From: Bacillota bacterium
GTDB taxonomy: Bacteria; Bacillota; Clostridia; Lachnospirales; Lachnospiraceae
DNA: 64,000 bases
Assembly (NCBI GenBank): GCA_023418475.1
Contig: JAEZZO010000053.1
Coordinates: 34,959-98,958, forward strand
Direction: 5' to 3'
The notes under the pieces are model-generated. The model saw only the letters and a program-made list of their open reading frames with translations, was not told the origin of the DNA and ran no database searches. Shown one piece after another: positions 25,478-34,397 of the stretch (position 1 is the stretch's first letter; every line of letters begins with the position of its first letter). The position numbers were made by a program, and so were the translations under genes.

Positions 25478-26735
25478 AAAAATAAAAATCATATTATGGA
25501 TCATCTTTTCCGGCTTAATTATATTAGCCAGCTGTAGTCTCAGACCTTTGAAGAATTTCCAGAACATAGATTACAGTGATGTGCAGGATAGAAATTCTGA
25601 TTTGATAATTGTGGGCTTCTCGCAGCTGGGTTCTGAGTCAGACTGGCGGACAGCAAATACCAAGTCTATTCAAAATGCTCTCTCCAAAAAGAACGGTTTT
25701 TCGCTCATCTATGCAAATGGAAGGCAAAGCCAGGAAAATCAGATTAAGGATGTGAGAAGCTTCATTTTTCAGGAAGTAGACTATATTGTTATTGCCCCGG
25801 CAACAGAAACCGGATGGGATACAGTGCTTGAGGAGGCCAGGGAAGCAAATATTCCGGTTATTATAGTAGACCGTATGATTGATACAAATAAGGAAAATCT
25901 TTATGCAGCCTATGTGGGGACGGATAAATATGCAGAAGGCAAAAAAGCAGGCATATGGCTGGAGAAATATATAAAGAAACAAAAAGAGAATGCGAATACC
26001 GTACAGACAGGTAAATCCTTCCCCAAAGGGACAGTACTACAGGGAAGTAAACCTTCTTCTGAAGAAAAAACAGAAAATAAATCTGCATCGGAGGGAAGAA
26101 CAGTCCAGGAAAATAAACCTATCTCAGACGAAAGTGCAGCACAGAGAAGTAAATCTCCGCCCGGAGAAACAACAGTGCAGGAAAGTAAAGCTATCTCTGG
26201 GGGAGCAGTCGCCAAGGAGAAGGAGCAGAAGACGGATATTCTAAATATAGTTGTCCTTGAAGGAACAGTAAATTCAACGGCCCAAATCGGACGTTCGAAG
26301 GGCTTTGAGGATATTGCCCGAAATCATAAAAACTGGCATATTCTTGCACATGAAAGCGGTGAATTTACCAAGGCAAAGGGCAAGGAAGTAATGGAGAAAT
26401 ATTTACAGGAGTTTGATGATATAGATGTGTTAGTATCGCAAAATGATGATATGACCTTTGGAGCGATAGATGCCATCCAGGAAGCCGGATTAACCTGCGG
26501 AGAAAACGGCAGGATCAAAATTATCTCCTTTGATGCTGTATCAAAAGCCTTTGACCTGATGGAAGAGGGATTGATTAATGCAGATATTGAATGTAATCCT
26601 TTGCAGGGTAAGCTGATTGCTTCTATAATAGAAGGGTTGAAAAAAGGGGAGAAGGTGGATAAGGTTTCCTATATGGATGGAAGGGTTTTTGAAGCGAAAA
26701 ACGCCGCAAAAGATCGTATTGGCCGGGTTTATTAG
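25470..26735 (+). CDS. YtfQ-like sugar-binding lipoprotein with repetitive insertion
   Basis: Periplasmic-binding-protein-fold lipoprotein of 421 residues. The signal ends in LASC (Cys22). The first lobe matches YtfQ-type galactofuranose binders (VGFSQLGSESDWRTANTKS, YIVIAPATETGWD). An insertion of about 80 residues (about 174-254) made of degenerate 12-residue units such as TVQENKPISDES interrupts the protein between the lobes. The second lobe follows (VVLEGTVNSTAQIGRSKG, ECNPLQGKLIA). The start overlaps the YesM gene. It probably presents sugar to that kinase (inference); a separate transport paralogue follows. Confidence 0.9.
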   Translation: MNKKIKIILWIIFSGLIILASCSLRPLKNFQNIDYSDVQDRNSDLIIVGFSQLGSESDWRTANTKSIQNALSKKNGFSLIYANGRQSQENQIKDVRSFIFQEVDYIVIAPATETGWDTVLEEAREANIPVIIVDRMIDTNKENLYAAYVGTDKYAEGKKAGIWLEKYIKKQKENANTVQTGKSFPKGTVLQGSKPSSEEKTENKSASEGRTVQENKPISDESAAQRSKSPPGETTVQESKAISGGAVAKEKEQKTDILNIVVLEGTVNSTAQIGRSKGFEDIARNHKNWHILAHESGEFTKAKGKEVMEKYLQEFDDIDVLVSQNDDMTFGAIDAIQEAGLTCGENGRIKIISFDAVSKAFDLMEEGLINADIECNPLQGKLIASIIEGLKKGEKVDKVSYMDGRVFEAKNAAKDRIGRVY

Positions 26736-26862
26736 TTTGTATCATAAAAAATCAAACAATATTCATAGAAATTTCAACGATAGAAGATTTTGCTCTAAAA
26801 ACGCAATAAAAAAAGTTACAAAATCTGGGACGATTTCCGTATTGATTACCACTGAAGTTTAC

Positions 26863-26882
26863 TATACTTGTATATACAAGTA
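26863..26882 (+). promoter_or_regulatory. Perfect operator palindrome over a -10 element
   Basis: TACTTGTATATACAAGTA (26865-26882) is a perfect 18-bp palindrome of the GntR/AraR/TreR type. It overlaps TATACT (26863-26868), a likely -10, with TTGATT near 26842 as a weak -35. It sits 40 nt before the sugar-binding gene, where a repressor would block transcription. Confidence 0.65.
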
Positions 26883-26921
26883 AGCTCATTAATTTGAGTG
26901 AAAAATATGGAGGAGATATCT

Positions 26922-27896
26922 ATGAAGAAATTGGTTTCTTTAGTACTTGTTATTGCACTTGTATTCTCTCTTGCTGCATGTGGTAAGAAAGATACGGCGA
27001 CTTCAGGTAAATCGGACAAAAAAATTACGGTTGGTGTTGTACAAACGAATGCAAACGAATCTGACTGGCGTACCGCTAACACGAAATCTTTTAACGATGC
27101 CTTCAAAGACGCAGGCTTTGATATTAAAATGGTTTTTGGTGAGGGAGATCATGCAAAACAAATTTCGCAGGCACAGCAGCTTATTCAAGAGGAAGTTGAC
27201 TATCTTGTTGTCTTAGGACTTCAATCAGCTGGCTGGGAAGATGTGGCAAAGGCTGCAAAGGAAGCCGGAATACCCTTTATTATGGCAGACCGTAAGCTTG
27301 ACCTTCCGGATGATCTTTACACTGCAATGGTTTGCTCTGATTTCGAATCAGAGGGCAAAAAGGCTGTTGATTGGTTGAAGAAGCAGGCACTTGCAAGCAA
27401 CAATATAGTTGTTCTTGGCGGTGATACAGGTTCCTCGGCTCAGCTTGGCCGTTCCAAGGCAATTGAAGACGGTGCAAAGGCAAACGGATGGAATATAGTA
27501 TTTAACCAAAATATGAAGGGTTGGGACGAAACTCTTGCGAAGCAGGCTGTTGCTGATCTGATTGCCGGTGGAACAAAATTTGATGTTGTCTATGCTGAGA
27601 ACGATAATATGGCTCGTGGTGCATGTTCCGCTATGGATGCTGCAGGTATTACATATGGCAAGAGCGGTGATGTAAAGGTTATCTCTTTTGACGCAAATAA
27701 GTGGGCACTTGAGAATGTTCTGGCAGGCAAATTTAATCTTGACGTTGAATGTAATCCTCTTCACGGACCACGTATTGCTAAGCTTATACAACAGCTTCAG
27801 AATGGCGAAAAGGTAGATAAAAATGTCTATGTTGATGAGAAAATGTTTGACTGTGACAGCTTAACCAAGGATGTTGTTGATGCACGTGCTTATTAA
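26922..27896 (+). CDS. ytfQ: Sugar ABC transporter substrate-binding lipoprotein (YtfQ family)
   Basis: Extracytoplasmic binding protein of 324 residues for the importer encoded next. Signal and lipobox LAAC (Cys20). It shares the YtfQ pattern with its upstream paralogue (SDWRTANTKS, GWEDVAKAAKEAGIPF, SAQLGRSKAIEDG, ECNPLHGPRIAKLI) but lacks the repetitive insertion. In E. coli YtfQ binds galactofuranose; arabinofuranose or another furanose or simple sugar is possible here. The start has GGAGGAG 7 nt upstream. Its own promoter carries a perfect palindrome, and a hairpin separates it from the ATPase. Confidence 0.92.
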   Translation: MKKLVSLVLVIALVFSLAACGKKDTATSGKSDKKITVGVVQTNANESDWRTANTKSFNDAFKDAGFDIKMVFGEGDHAKQISQAQQLIQEEVDYLVVLGLQSAGWEDVAKAAKEAGIPFIMADRKLDLPDDLYTAMVCSDFESEGKKAVDWLKKQALASNNIVVLGGDTGSSAQLGRSKAIEDGAKANGWNIVFNQNMKGWDETLAKQAVADLIAGGTKFDVVYAENDNMARGACSAMDAAGITYGKSGDVKVISFDANKWALENVLAGKFNLDVECNPLHGPRIAKLIQQLQNGEKVDKNVYVDEKMFDCDSLTKDVVDARAY

Positions 27897-27941
27897 TTAG
27901 AAAAACGTTTTCAATTGCATATAAGGTGGGGTAGTGATCAT

Positions 27942-28001
27942 AATGCGCGGTGGCGAGTATGTGGATATGGGTATTGTTCGCAGATTCAGGCACCGCGCAT
28001 T
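27942..28001 (+). other. Intercistronic hairpin in sugar transporter operon
   Basis: AATGCGCGGTG (27942-27952) and CACCGCGCATT (27991-28001) form a perfect 11-bp GC-rich stem with a 38-nt loop. No T-run follows. It lies between the binding-protein and ATPase genes, where such stems commonly keep binding-protein mRNA in excess. Confidence 0.6.
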
Positions 28002-28073
28002 TATCTGATTATGAAAAGGCAGGAAGATCCTATCCGAATATCGTACCGGAATGGAGGTTTGAATATTACTACG

Positions 28074-29600
28074 ATGCAGGACATAGTACTTACAATGAGA
28101 GGTATTTATAAAAGCTTTCCCGGTGTACGTGCTTTACAGAATGTGGATTTTACTTTATGTGAAGGTGAAATTCACGCACTGATGGGTGAAAACGGAGCTG
28201 GAAAGTCTACATTAATAAAGGTTTTAACCGGAGTTTATATAAAAGATTCCGGAGAAATTCATATCAAAGGTATGGATAAAGCCGTTACTATTAAGTCTCC
28301 GCAGGATGCTCAAAAGCTTGGAATAAGCACGGTGTACCAGGAAATCACATTGTGCCCAAATTTGACGGTTGCAGAAAATCTGTTTATTGGAAGAAGCAAT
28401 GATTTATTAATTGATTGGAAAAAGAATATTATCAGGGCGGAAAGCATTTTAAAAAGCCTTGAGATTCCGGCTAAACCGACGCAGCAATTGTCTAACTGCT
28501 CCATTGCAGTTCAGCAGATGGTGGCGATTGCCCGTGCCGTTGATATGGAATGCAAGGTTTTAATTCTGGATGAACCCACTTCATCGCTGGATGAGCAGGA
28601 GGTTGCCAAGCTATTTGCATTAATGCGAGAGCTTAGGGGTAGAGGAGTTGGTATAATATTTGTAACGCATTTTCTGGATCAAGTTTATGAGCTATGTGAC
28701 AAAATTACTGTTTTACGTAATGGAGAACTTGTCGGAGAATATCAAATTAAGGACTTACCCAGGGTAGAGCTTGTTGCCAAGATGATGGGGAAGGAGCTTG
28801 GTGATCTGGCTGAGCTGCACAACGAAGTGGAATCTCGCAGAGAAGATGCAAAAGTAACAATTATAGAAGCAGAAGGATTATCCAGTATCTCAGGAATTAA
28901 ACCTTTCAACTTCACTGCATACAAAGGGGAAGTAACCGGTTTTGCCGGACTACTTGGCTCCGGCCGCAGTGAGTGTGTACGTGCAATCTTTGGAGCGGAT
29001 AAAGTCATTAAGGGTAAGCTTAGAATTAAAGGAGAAGAGGTTAATGTTACAGCACCTATTAAAGCCATGAAGAAAGGAATTGGATATCTCTCCGAGGATC
29101 GGAAGCGGGATGGTATTATTGGTGACTTATCAGTCCGTGAAAATATTATTCTGGCGCTGCAGGTTATGAAAGGCTTTTTCAAACCTTTTACAAAGGCACA
29201 GGCACAAGCTTTTGCCGAGGAGTATATCAGTCTGCTGGGAATTAAAACTGCATCGGCGGATACACCAATCAATTCGTTGTCCGGCGGTAATCAACAAAAA
29301 GTAATTTTAGCCCGTTGGCTGCTTACGCATCCCGATTATCTGATCCTTGACGAACCTACACGCGGAATTGATATTGGTACTAAGGTGGAAATTCAGAAAT
29401 TAGTACTGAAACTTGCTGCGGAAGGTATGAGTATCACCTTTATTTCCTCTGAGATTGAAGAAATGCTGCGAACCTGTTCCAAAATGATTGTTATGCGTGA
29501 TCTGTATGTTGTCGGGGAATTAACGGGTGATGATATGACACAGGATAAAATAATGTATACGATAGCGGGAGGTGTAGGTCAAAATGCCGAAAAACAATAA
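28074..29600 (+). CDS. ytfR: Sugar ABC transporter ATPase, two nucleotide-binding domains
   Basis: Double-domain ATPase of 508 residues, the RbsA/YtfR type. The first domain has Walker A GENGAGKST and Walker B VLILDEPTSSLDEQE. Its signature is degenerate (LSNCSIAVQQM in place of LSGGQ). The second domain has the usual altered Walker A (GLLGSGRSE), signature LSGGNQQK and Walker B YLILDEPTRGID. The start at 28074 is by homology (MQDIVLTMRGIYKSFPG); GGAGG lies 16 nt upstream, which is long, so initiation may be weak or lie elsewhere. It energises the two permeases that follow. Confidence 0.93.
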   Translation: MQDIVLTMRGIYKSFPGVRALQNVDFTLCEGEIHALMGENGAGKSTLIKVLTGVYIKDSGEIHIKGMDKAVTIKSPQDAQKLGISTVYQEITLCPNLTVAENLFIGRSNDLLIDWKKNIIRAESILKSLEIPAKPTQQLSNCSIAVQQMVAIARAVDMECKVLILDEPTSSLDEQEVAKLFALMRELRGRGVGIIFVTHFLDQVYELCDKITVLRNGELVGEYQIKDLPRVELVAKMMGKELGDLAELHNEVESRREDAKVTIIEAEGLSSISGIKPFNFTAYKGEVTGFAGLLGSGRSECVRAIFGADKVIKGKLRIKGEEVNVTAPIKAMKKGIGYLSEDRKRDGIIGDLSVRENIILALQVMKGFFKPFTKAQAQAFAEEYISLLGIKTASADTPINSLSGGNQQKVILARWLLTHPDYLILDEPTRGIDIGTKVEIQKLVLKLAAEGMSITFISSEIEEMLRTCSKMIVMRDLYVVGELTGDDMTQDKIMYTIAGGVGQNAEKQ

Positions 29601-30690
29601 TAAACACAGTTCCGATCGTTCAGCATCAGCCATAAAAGCGCTAACCGGACATAGATTGTTTATTCCGATTGCGTTTCTTGTACTTCTTTTACTAATCAAT
29701 GTGTTAATCAATCCTGGTTTTTTAAGAATTAGCCTGGGAAGAGACAGTGGGGGTAACCCGGTACTGATTGGTAACTTAATTAATATTTTGAATAATTCAA
29801 CTGAGCTTGTAATTCTTGCCATCGGAATGACGCTTGTTACAGCTTCATCCAGAGGACAGGATATCAGTGTAGGAGCAACTGTTGCAATCGTAGGGGGAGT
29901 GATTATGCGGGTTCTGTGCGGGAATGAAACACAGCCCTCTGTATTACATGCTCCGGTTATCGTTGCACTCTTGCTTGGTTGTCTTGCCGGCATAGCCTGC
30001 GGAGTATTTAACGGTATTCTTGTTTCTAAATTTAATATACAGCCTATGGTAGCTACACTTATACTTTTTACCGCAGGCCGGTCAATTGGTTCTATGGCTA
30101 TGGGGGGACTTAAACCCAAGGCAGCAGCTTCGTTTGGTTATTATGGTAACTTCATTCCTCGATTCCCGATTCCGACACCAATTCTTATTACGATTATGGT
30201 TGTTGCATTAACCTATCTTGCGCTGAAGAAAACAAACCTTGGTTTGTACATCAAAGCGGTAGGAATCAATGATAAATCCTCCAGTCTGAATGGTATTAAT
30301 CCTACTCTAATTAAATTTCTCTCTTTTGTTATTTTAGGGTTGTGTGTTGGTATCGCCGGTTTTGTTCAATCAAGCAGAGTACAAACGGTTAACCCTTATA
30401 CCATTGTACCCAGCATCGAAATGGATGTTATTCTGGCAGTTGCGCTTGGTGGCAATTCGCTTGGCGGCGGTAAATTTAATATGATGGGATCAATTATCGG
30501 AGCGTATACCATACAGACCTTGACCTCTATGTTAACCACATTGAATGTCAATACAAATGCGGTTCCTGTCTTTAAGGCTGTGATCATCATCCTGCTGGTA
30601 GCCATCCAAACACCGCTGGTAAAAAGTGCTTTTACAAAAAAAACTGCAGTTTCCGGTCTGACAGCAAGTATTGGAAAGGAGCGTGGATAA
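29584..30690 (+). CDS. ytfT: Sugar ABC transporter permease (first)
   Basis: Membrane subunit of 368 residues of the RbsC/YtfT family with 8-10 helices. The conserved block SSRGQDISVGATVAIVGG near residue 90 and the C-terminal glycine-rich ALGGNSLGGGKFNMMGSIIGA are typical. It overlaps the ATPase gene by 17 nt and has GGGAGGTG at about 7 nt before the ATG. The family works with two different permeases (YtfT and YjfF), as here. Confidence 0.93.
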   Translation: MPKNNNKHSSDRSASAIKALTGHRLFIPIAFLVLLLLINVLINPGFLRISLGRDSGGNPVLIGNLINILNNSTELVILAIGMTLVTASSRGQDISVGATVAIVGGVIMRVLCGNETQPSVLHAPVIVALLLGCLAGIACGVFNGILVSKFNIQPMVATLILFTAGRSIGSMAMGGLKPKAAASFGYYGNFIPRFPIPTPILITIMVVALTYLALKKTNLGLYIKAVGINDKSSSLNGINPTLIKFLSFVILGLCVGIAGFVQSSRVQTVNPYTIVPSIEMDVILAVALGGNSLGGGKFNMMGSIIGAYTIQTLTSMLTTLNVNTNAVPVFKAVIIILLVAIQTPLVKSAFTKKTAVSGLTASIGKERG

Positions 30691-30691
30691 T

Positions 30692-31762
30692 ATGAAATCC
30701 TTGAATAATATCCAAGGCTCCAGGAATACCGGTATGATTAAGAGCAAGCTCAAACGCAAAGAGCCTCTGACGGATACGGCTTTCCTGCTAACAATTACAA
30801 TCTCGCTGTTTATTATTATTTATGCACTTTCCATAGTATTTCTGGGAGAAAAAGGCTTTGACAAAATTCAGATGTTTTTTAACCTTTTTAATGAAAATGC
30901 TGCTCTGATTGTAATTGCCTGCGGGCTTACAATTGTAATGATAACAGGAAGTATTGATATCTCTGTGGGTGGTTCAACGGCACTCATTTGTACCGCCTGC
31001 ATTGTATGTCTTAATAATCATGGCTTCAATTTTTTCACAGCACTTCTTCTTGCGTTGGCAATTGGTCTTGCATTTGGCGCATTACAGGGATTTTTGATCG
31101 CATATCTGGAAATGCAGCCCTTTATTGTCACACTGGCAGGAATGTTTTTAGGACGTGGTTTAGTGGCATTGATAGAAGTTGATCAGATACAGGTAAGCAA
31201 TCCGGGGTTTGAGAAGCTGTCCGGTGCGCGGATCTTAATTCCTTTTATAGGTGATTACAACAGAAAAGGTGTCTTTATTCAATCCAAGCTGGAATATGGT
31301 GTTGTGGTTGCAATTATCATAGTCTGTGTTATGTTTTGGATGCTCAGGAAGACAAAGCTTGGACGCAGTTTTTATGCGGTAGGCGGGAATTCACAAAGTG
31401 CTCTGATGCTTGGTATAAATGTCAGAAGAACCAGATTTAATGCGCATTTATTATGTGGCCTGCTTGCAGGTATCGGTGGCTTTTTGTATCTTTTTCATAC
31501 ACGGTCAGGCTCAGTTCAACAGGCGACAGGCCTGGAAATGGACGCAATCGCGGCCTCTATTATTGGAGGAACACTTCTTACCGGCGGTGTTGGTAATATA
31601 TTCGGTACCTTATTCGGCGTGTTAGTAAGTGGAAGTGTATTGCTGATTGTTACGGCAATAGGCAGCCAGGATCCCTGGTGGCCGCAGATTACACGTGCTG
31701 CAATGCTCTGTTTCTTTATTGTATTACAAAGTATTATTTGTTCAAGAAAGAAGAAGCAGTAA
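30692..31762 (+). CDS. yjfF: Sugar ABC transporter permease (second)
   Basis: Second membrane subunit, 356 residues, with the same family signatures (MITGSIDISVGGSTALICT; GGTLLTGGVGNIFGTLFG). It starts 2 nt after the previous gene stops. ATG at 30692 is used with AAGGAG 10 nt upstream; GTG or TTG codons upstream are less likely. The operon ends at a strong terminator at 31796. Two unlike permeases suggest a heterodimeric channel as in YtfT/YjfF. Confidence 0.92.
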   Translation: MKSLNNIQGSRNTGMIKSKLKRKEPLTDTAFLLTITISLFIIIYALSIVFLGEKGFDKIQMFFNLFNENAALIVIACGLTIVMITGSIDISVGGSTALICTACIVCLNNHGFNFFTALLLALAIGLAFGALQGFLIAYLEMQPFIVTLAGMFLGRGLVALIEVDQIQVSNPGFEKLSGARILIPFIGDYNRKGVFIQSKLEYGVVVAIIIVCVMFWMLRKTKLGRSFYAVGGNSQSALMLGINVRRTRFNAHLLCGLLAGIGGFLYLFHTRSGSVQQATGLEMDAIAASIIGGTLLTGGVGNIFGTLFGVLVSGSVLLIVTAIGSQDPWWPQITRAAMLCFFIVLQSIICSRKKKQ

Positions 31763-31795
31763 AACAAATATAATTAACTAAAATTATTAATAATA

Positions 31796-31835
31796 AAAAG
31801 ATGGCTTTGATCTTTGCATCAAAGCCATCTTTTCG
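31796..31835. terminator. Bidirectional terminator of sugar operon
   Basis: AAAAGATGGCTTTGAT (31796-31811) and ATCAAAGCCATCTTTT (31818-31833) form a perfect 16-bp stem with a 6-nt loop and A/T runs on both sides, between convergent genes. Confidence 0.9.
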
Positions 31836-31901
31836 TATACCCGGTGGGTACATGTTCTATAGGAAAGCTTGTTGGTAAAACGTACCAGAGAAAAAGGCTC
31901 T

Positions 31902-33305
31902 TTAGGAAAGTCCCTTAACCCATACGGCGATGTCTGTAATGACCTGCAAATCAATATGGTTTGGAGCATTATAAACGGAAGCATTCGGAATGTCATGCTC
32001 GGGTAAGAACTGATTTGGCATAAATAAATGGCTGAGCCCCTCATAAAGGTGATAGGTAACATTTAAATGATCTTTAAGGGTTGATTGCCACAGCGTATAA
32101 TCTTTGTCTGCATAAACTTGAAAATCAGCGCTGCCCTGTAGTATCAGCATTGGTACAGTAAGATTTTTCACAATCGAAATACTGTCAATGGCATTGAGAC
32201 TTCTCCAGTAATTTGTGGGGATTCCTAAAATATTATTCGTACCACCGTCATCATAGGTTTTTGTTTTTTCCAATTCAGCCTTTTGCAGTGCCAGATAATA
32301 CTTTTTCTGCTCATCGCTAAGGGAAGGTGTTTCATTAATAACTGCGCTTGTCTGATCAAGGCTTATTTCCTGATAAGTGCGCAATGTTCCGGCCATGGAG
32401 ATAAATCCTTTAATCTCGTTATTATCGGAGGTGATTTTAGGAGCCATCATTCCACCGAGACTATGACCGAGCAGATAGATACGATTTGTATCAATCCGGG
32501 TATCAGTGCTTAACATTTTTGCTGCTGCTGCAGCATCATCTAGTACTTCGCTTTCAATAGTATCGATACTAGGATCACCAAGATGTTGATAATTTCGTTT
32601 GTTATAACGTAAGGTTGCGACACCCTGACTGGCAAGACCATGCGCTATATCTTCAAAGGGACGATTTGGTGTGGTACCAATAGACTCATTCATGTCTGAT
32701 GCGCCGGAACCTTGAACCAGGATGACAACGGGAGGCTTCTCAACGCCCTTTGGTACAGTAAGCATACCGGGCAATTTCATCTCACCTACAGTAACCGGGA
32801 ATTCCTGCCAGCTATCTGTTGTCTGTGGTTTCGGAGGATCCTTTGGAATAATATTGGTACGAATGCCTATAGGCTTTTCTTTATTATCATATTGAAGAGT
32901 AACTAAAATATTGAATAGAGTGCCTTCAATGGTATCCTGCAAAATATATGTATTATTTTGTTTTGCGTAAGTACAGCTGATGGATTTTATGGGTTTACCA
33001 GTTATGACAAGAATACTTTCATTCCATCCCTTTTGCAGAGCACTTAATGTAATTTTCTGTTTGAATTCTTTAGAGGAAGCATTATAAAAATCTTCAAATT
33101 TACCTTGTATAAATTGTGATACGTAAGCGGATGTGCGTTTTATTAATATATTTTCTTTCGAAACAGAAGCTGTAGCTGCGGATTTGCCTTTCGCATAAGC
33201 AATACTGTCATAGCCTGGAATACTGCTGCTTATAAGCATAATTATTACCATAACAAGAGCTAAGATGGTTTTCATTTTTGCTGTTGATTTGATCATTTTT
33301 TTCAT
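31902..33305 (-). CDS. Secreted alpha/beta hydrolase with DUF3887 domain
   Basis: Exported serine hydrolase of 467 residues. Signal peptide about 1-37 (hydrophobic ILALVMVIIMLISSS, cleavage after AYA). A DUF3887-like helical domain (about 45-150) precedes the hydrolase, which has VVILVQGSGASD (oxyanion region), GHSLGGM (catalytic Ser282), LQGSADFQV (Asp) and YEGLSHLF (His). GGAGG lies 9 nt before ATG 33305; ATG 33311 is also possible. It stands alone, convergent with the sugar operon. Likely an esterase or peptidase-like enzyme; substrate unknown. Confidence 0.88.
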   Translation of the reverse strand: MKKMIKSTAKMKTILALVMVIIMLISSSIPGYDSIAYAKGKSAATASVSKENILIKRTSAYVSQFIQGKFEDFYNASSKEFKQKITLSALQKGWNESILVITGKPIKSISCTYAKQNNTYILQDTIEGTLFNILVTLQYDNKEKPIGIRTNIIPKDPPKPQTTDSWQEFPVTVGEMKLPGMLTVPKGVEKPPVVILVQGSGASDMNESIGTTPNRPFEDIAHGLASQGVATLRYNKRNYQHLGDPSIDTIESEVLDDAAAAAKMLSTDTRIDTNRIYLLGHSLGGMMAPKITSDNNEIKGFISMAGTLRTYQEISLDQTSAVINETPSLSDEQKKYYLALQKAELEKTKTYDDGGTNNILGIPTNYWRSLNAIDSISIVKNLTVPMLILQGSADFQVYADKDYTLWQSTLKDHLNVTYHLYEGLSHLFMPNQFLPEHDIPNASVYNAPNHIDLQVITDIAVWVKGLS

Positions 33306-33475
33306 TATCATTTCCCTCCTTAAATTGAGATAAGCAAAGCATTAGTTCGTCAAAGACAGATAAATTGATTTCATAATATATAAATTGCTTTTCTTTTTTT
33401 ATTATACTACCAAAATTATGAAAGTAAATATATTGTACTGTAAATTATTAAGTTATAAATTAGCTGTAAAAATAG

Positions 33476-33529
33476 TTGACAAAATATTGAATATACGGTA
33501 TTATTTATATAACAATAATAATTACTATT
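33476..33529 (+). promoter_or_regulatory. Glutathione peroxidase promoter with PerR-like operator
   Basis: TTGACA (33476-33481), a 17-nt spacer and TATTAT (33499-33504) match the desulfoferrodoxin promoter exactly in form. The operator-like tract at 33509-33529 is identical in 21 of 21 nt to 13341-13361 and begins the same 10 nt after the -10 start. The transcript would have a leader of about 220 nt with no ORF, which fills most of the gap 33306-33733. Confidence 0.7.
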
Positions 33530-33733
33530 ATTAAAAATAAAATTTAATCCAGAGGAATTAATAAATGATTAGTTTTTTATCCAATGACACAAAATAAGAT
33601 TATGTAACAAGAAAAAAAGAATGAGAATTACAAATAGAAAAATGAAGTATAAAATTAGTTTCTATAATATTTGAAATACTTTGGTCGTCATTAGATTAAG
33701 TGCTGTTGTTTACAGCAGAAAGAGAGGCAAAAC

Positions 33734-34279
33734 ATGGGAGTTTACGAATATAAGGTAAAGGACATAAAAGGTGGTGAGGTTTCGCTCACAGAATATGAAG
33801 GTAAGCTGATACTTATCGTAAATACGGCAAGCAAATGTGGTTTTACACCGCAGTATGACGGTTTGGAAAAATTATACCAGCAATATAAGAATCAGGGATT
33901 TGTAATACTCGGTTTCCCGTCTAATCAATTTCTGGCACAGGAGCCCGGAGACAATGAAGAAATCACTTCGTTTTGTAAATTGAATTATGGTGTTACTTTC
34001 CCTTTATTCTCTAAAATTGACGTACGTGGAGAAAATGCGGATCCTTTATTTAAATTTTTATCGGAGGCTGCACCATTTAAAGGATATGAATTGGACAAAG
34101 AAAGTGGTCGTAAAATTCAAAAGGTAGTGAAAGAATACTACCCGGAGAATCTGGATGGCAACGAAGTCAAATGGAACTTCAGCAAATTCCTGATTGGACG
34201 CGACGGAGCCGTGTTAGATAGATATGAGCCTTCGGTTACACCGGAGGAACTTGATCCGATCATTAAACGTTCGCTTTGA
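33734..34279 (+). CDS. Glutathione peroxidase family protein, cysteine type
   Basis: Thiol peroxidase of 181 residues that reduces hydrogen and organic peroxides, probably using thioredoxin rather than glutathione in this group. The catalytic tetrad is visible: Cys35 in ASKCGFTPQY, Gln65 in FPSNQF, Trp147 and Asn148 in KWNFSKFL. The active site is TGT, not a selenocysteine TGA. A second Cys in SFCKLNYG is in the position used for the resolving disulfide. A PerR-like box lies upstream. A nitroreductase gene follows. Confidence 0.95.
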   Translation: MGVYEYKVKDIKGGEVSLTEYEGKLILIVNTASKCGFTPQYDGLEKLYQQYKNQGFVILGFPSNQFLAQEPGDNEEITSFCKLNYGVTFPLFSKIDVRGENADPLFKFLSEAAPFKGYELDKESGRKIQKVVKEYYPENLDGNEVKWNFSKFLIGRDGAVLDRYEPSVTPEELDPIIKRSL

Positions 34280-34397
34280 TCCAATAAGAATTTGAATTAA
34301 GAAGAATATAAATTTCGATAAAATAGCAGATAATAAAAGCGCGAAGTGTTCTTTATACTATGTTTTTTTGGCCGAATGCCGGCAGATGGAGGTTAAT

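Noticed and set aside
27898..27914. cre-like catabolite site (GAAAACGTTTTTC on the minus strand)
   Set aside because: Only one half fits the consensus, and it sits after the binding-protein stop codon rather than at a promoter.
28742..29272. 176-codon minus-strand ORF inside the sugar ATPase gene
   Set aside because: Antisense shadow of the second nucleotide-binding domain.
33734..34279. Selenoprotein form of glutathione peroxidase
   Set aside because: The active-site codon is TGT, so an ordinary cysteine enzyme.
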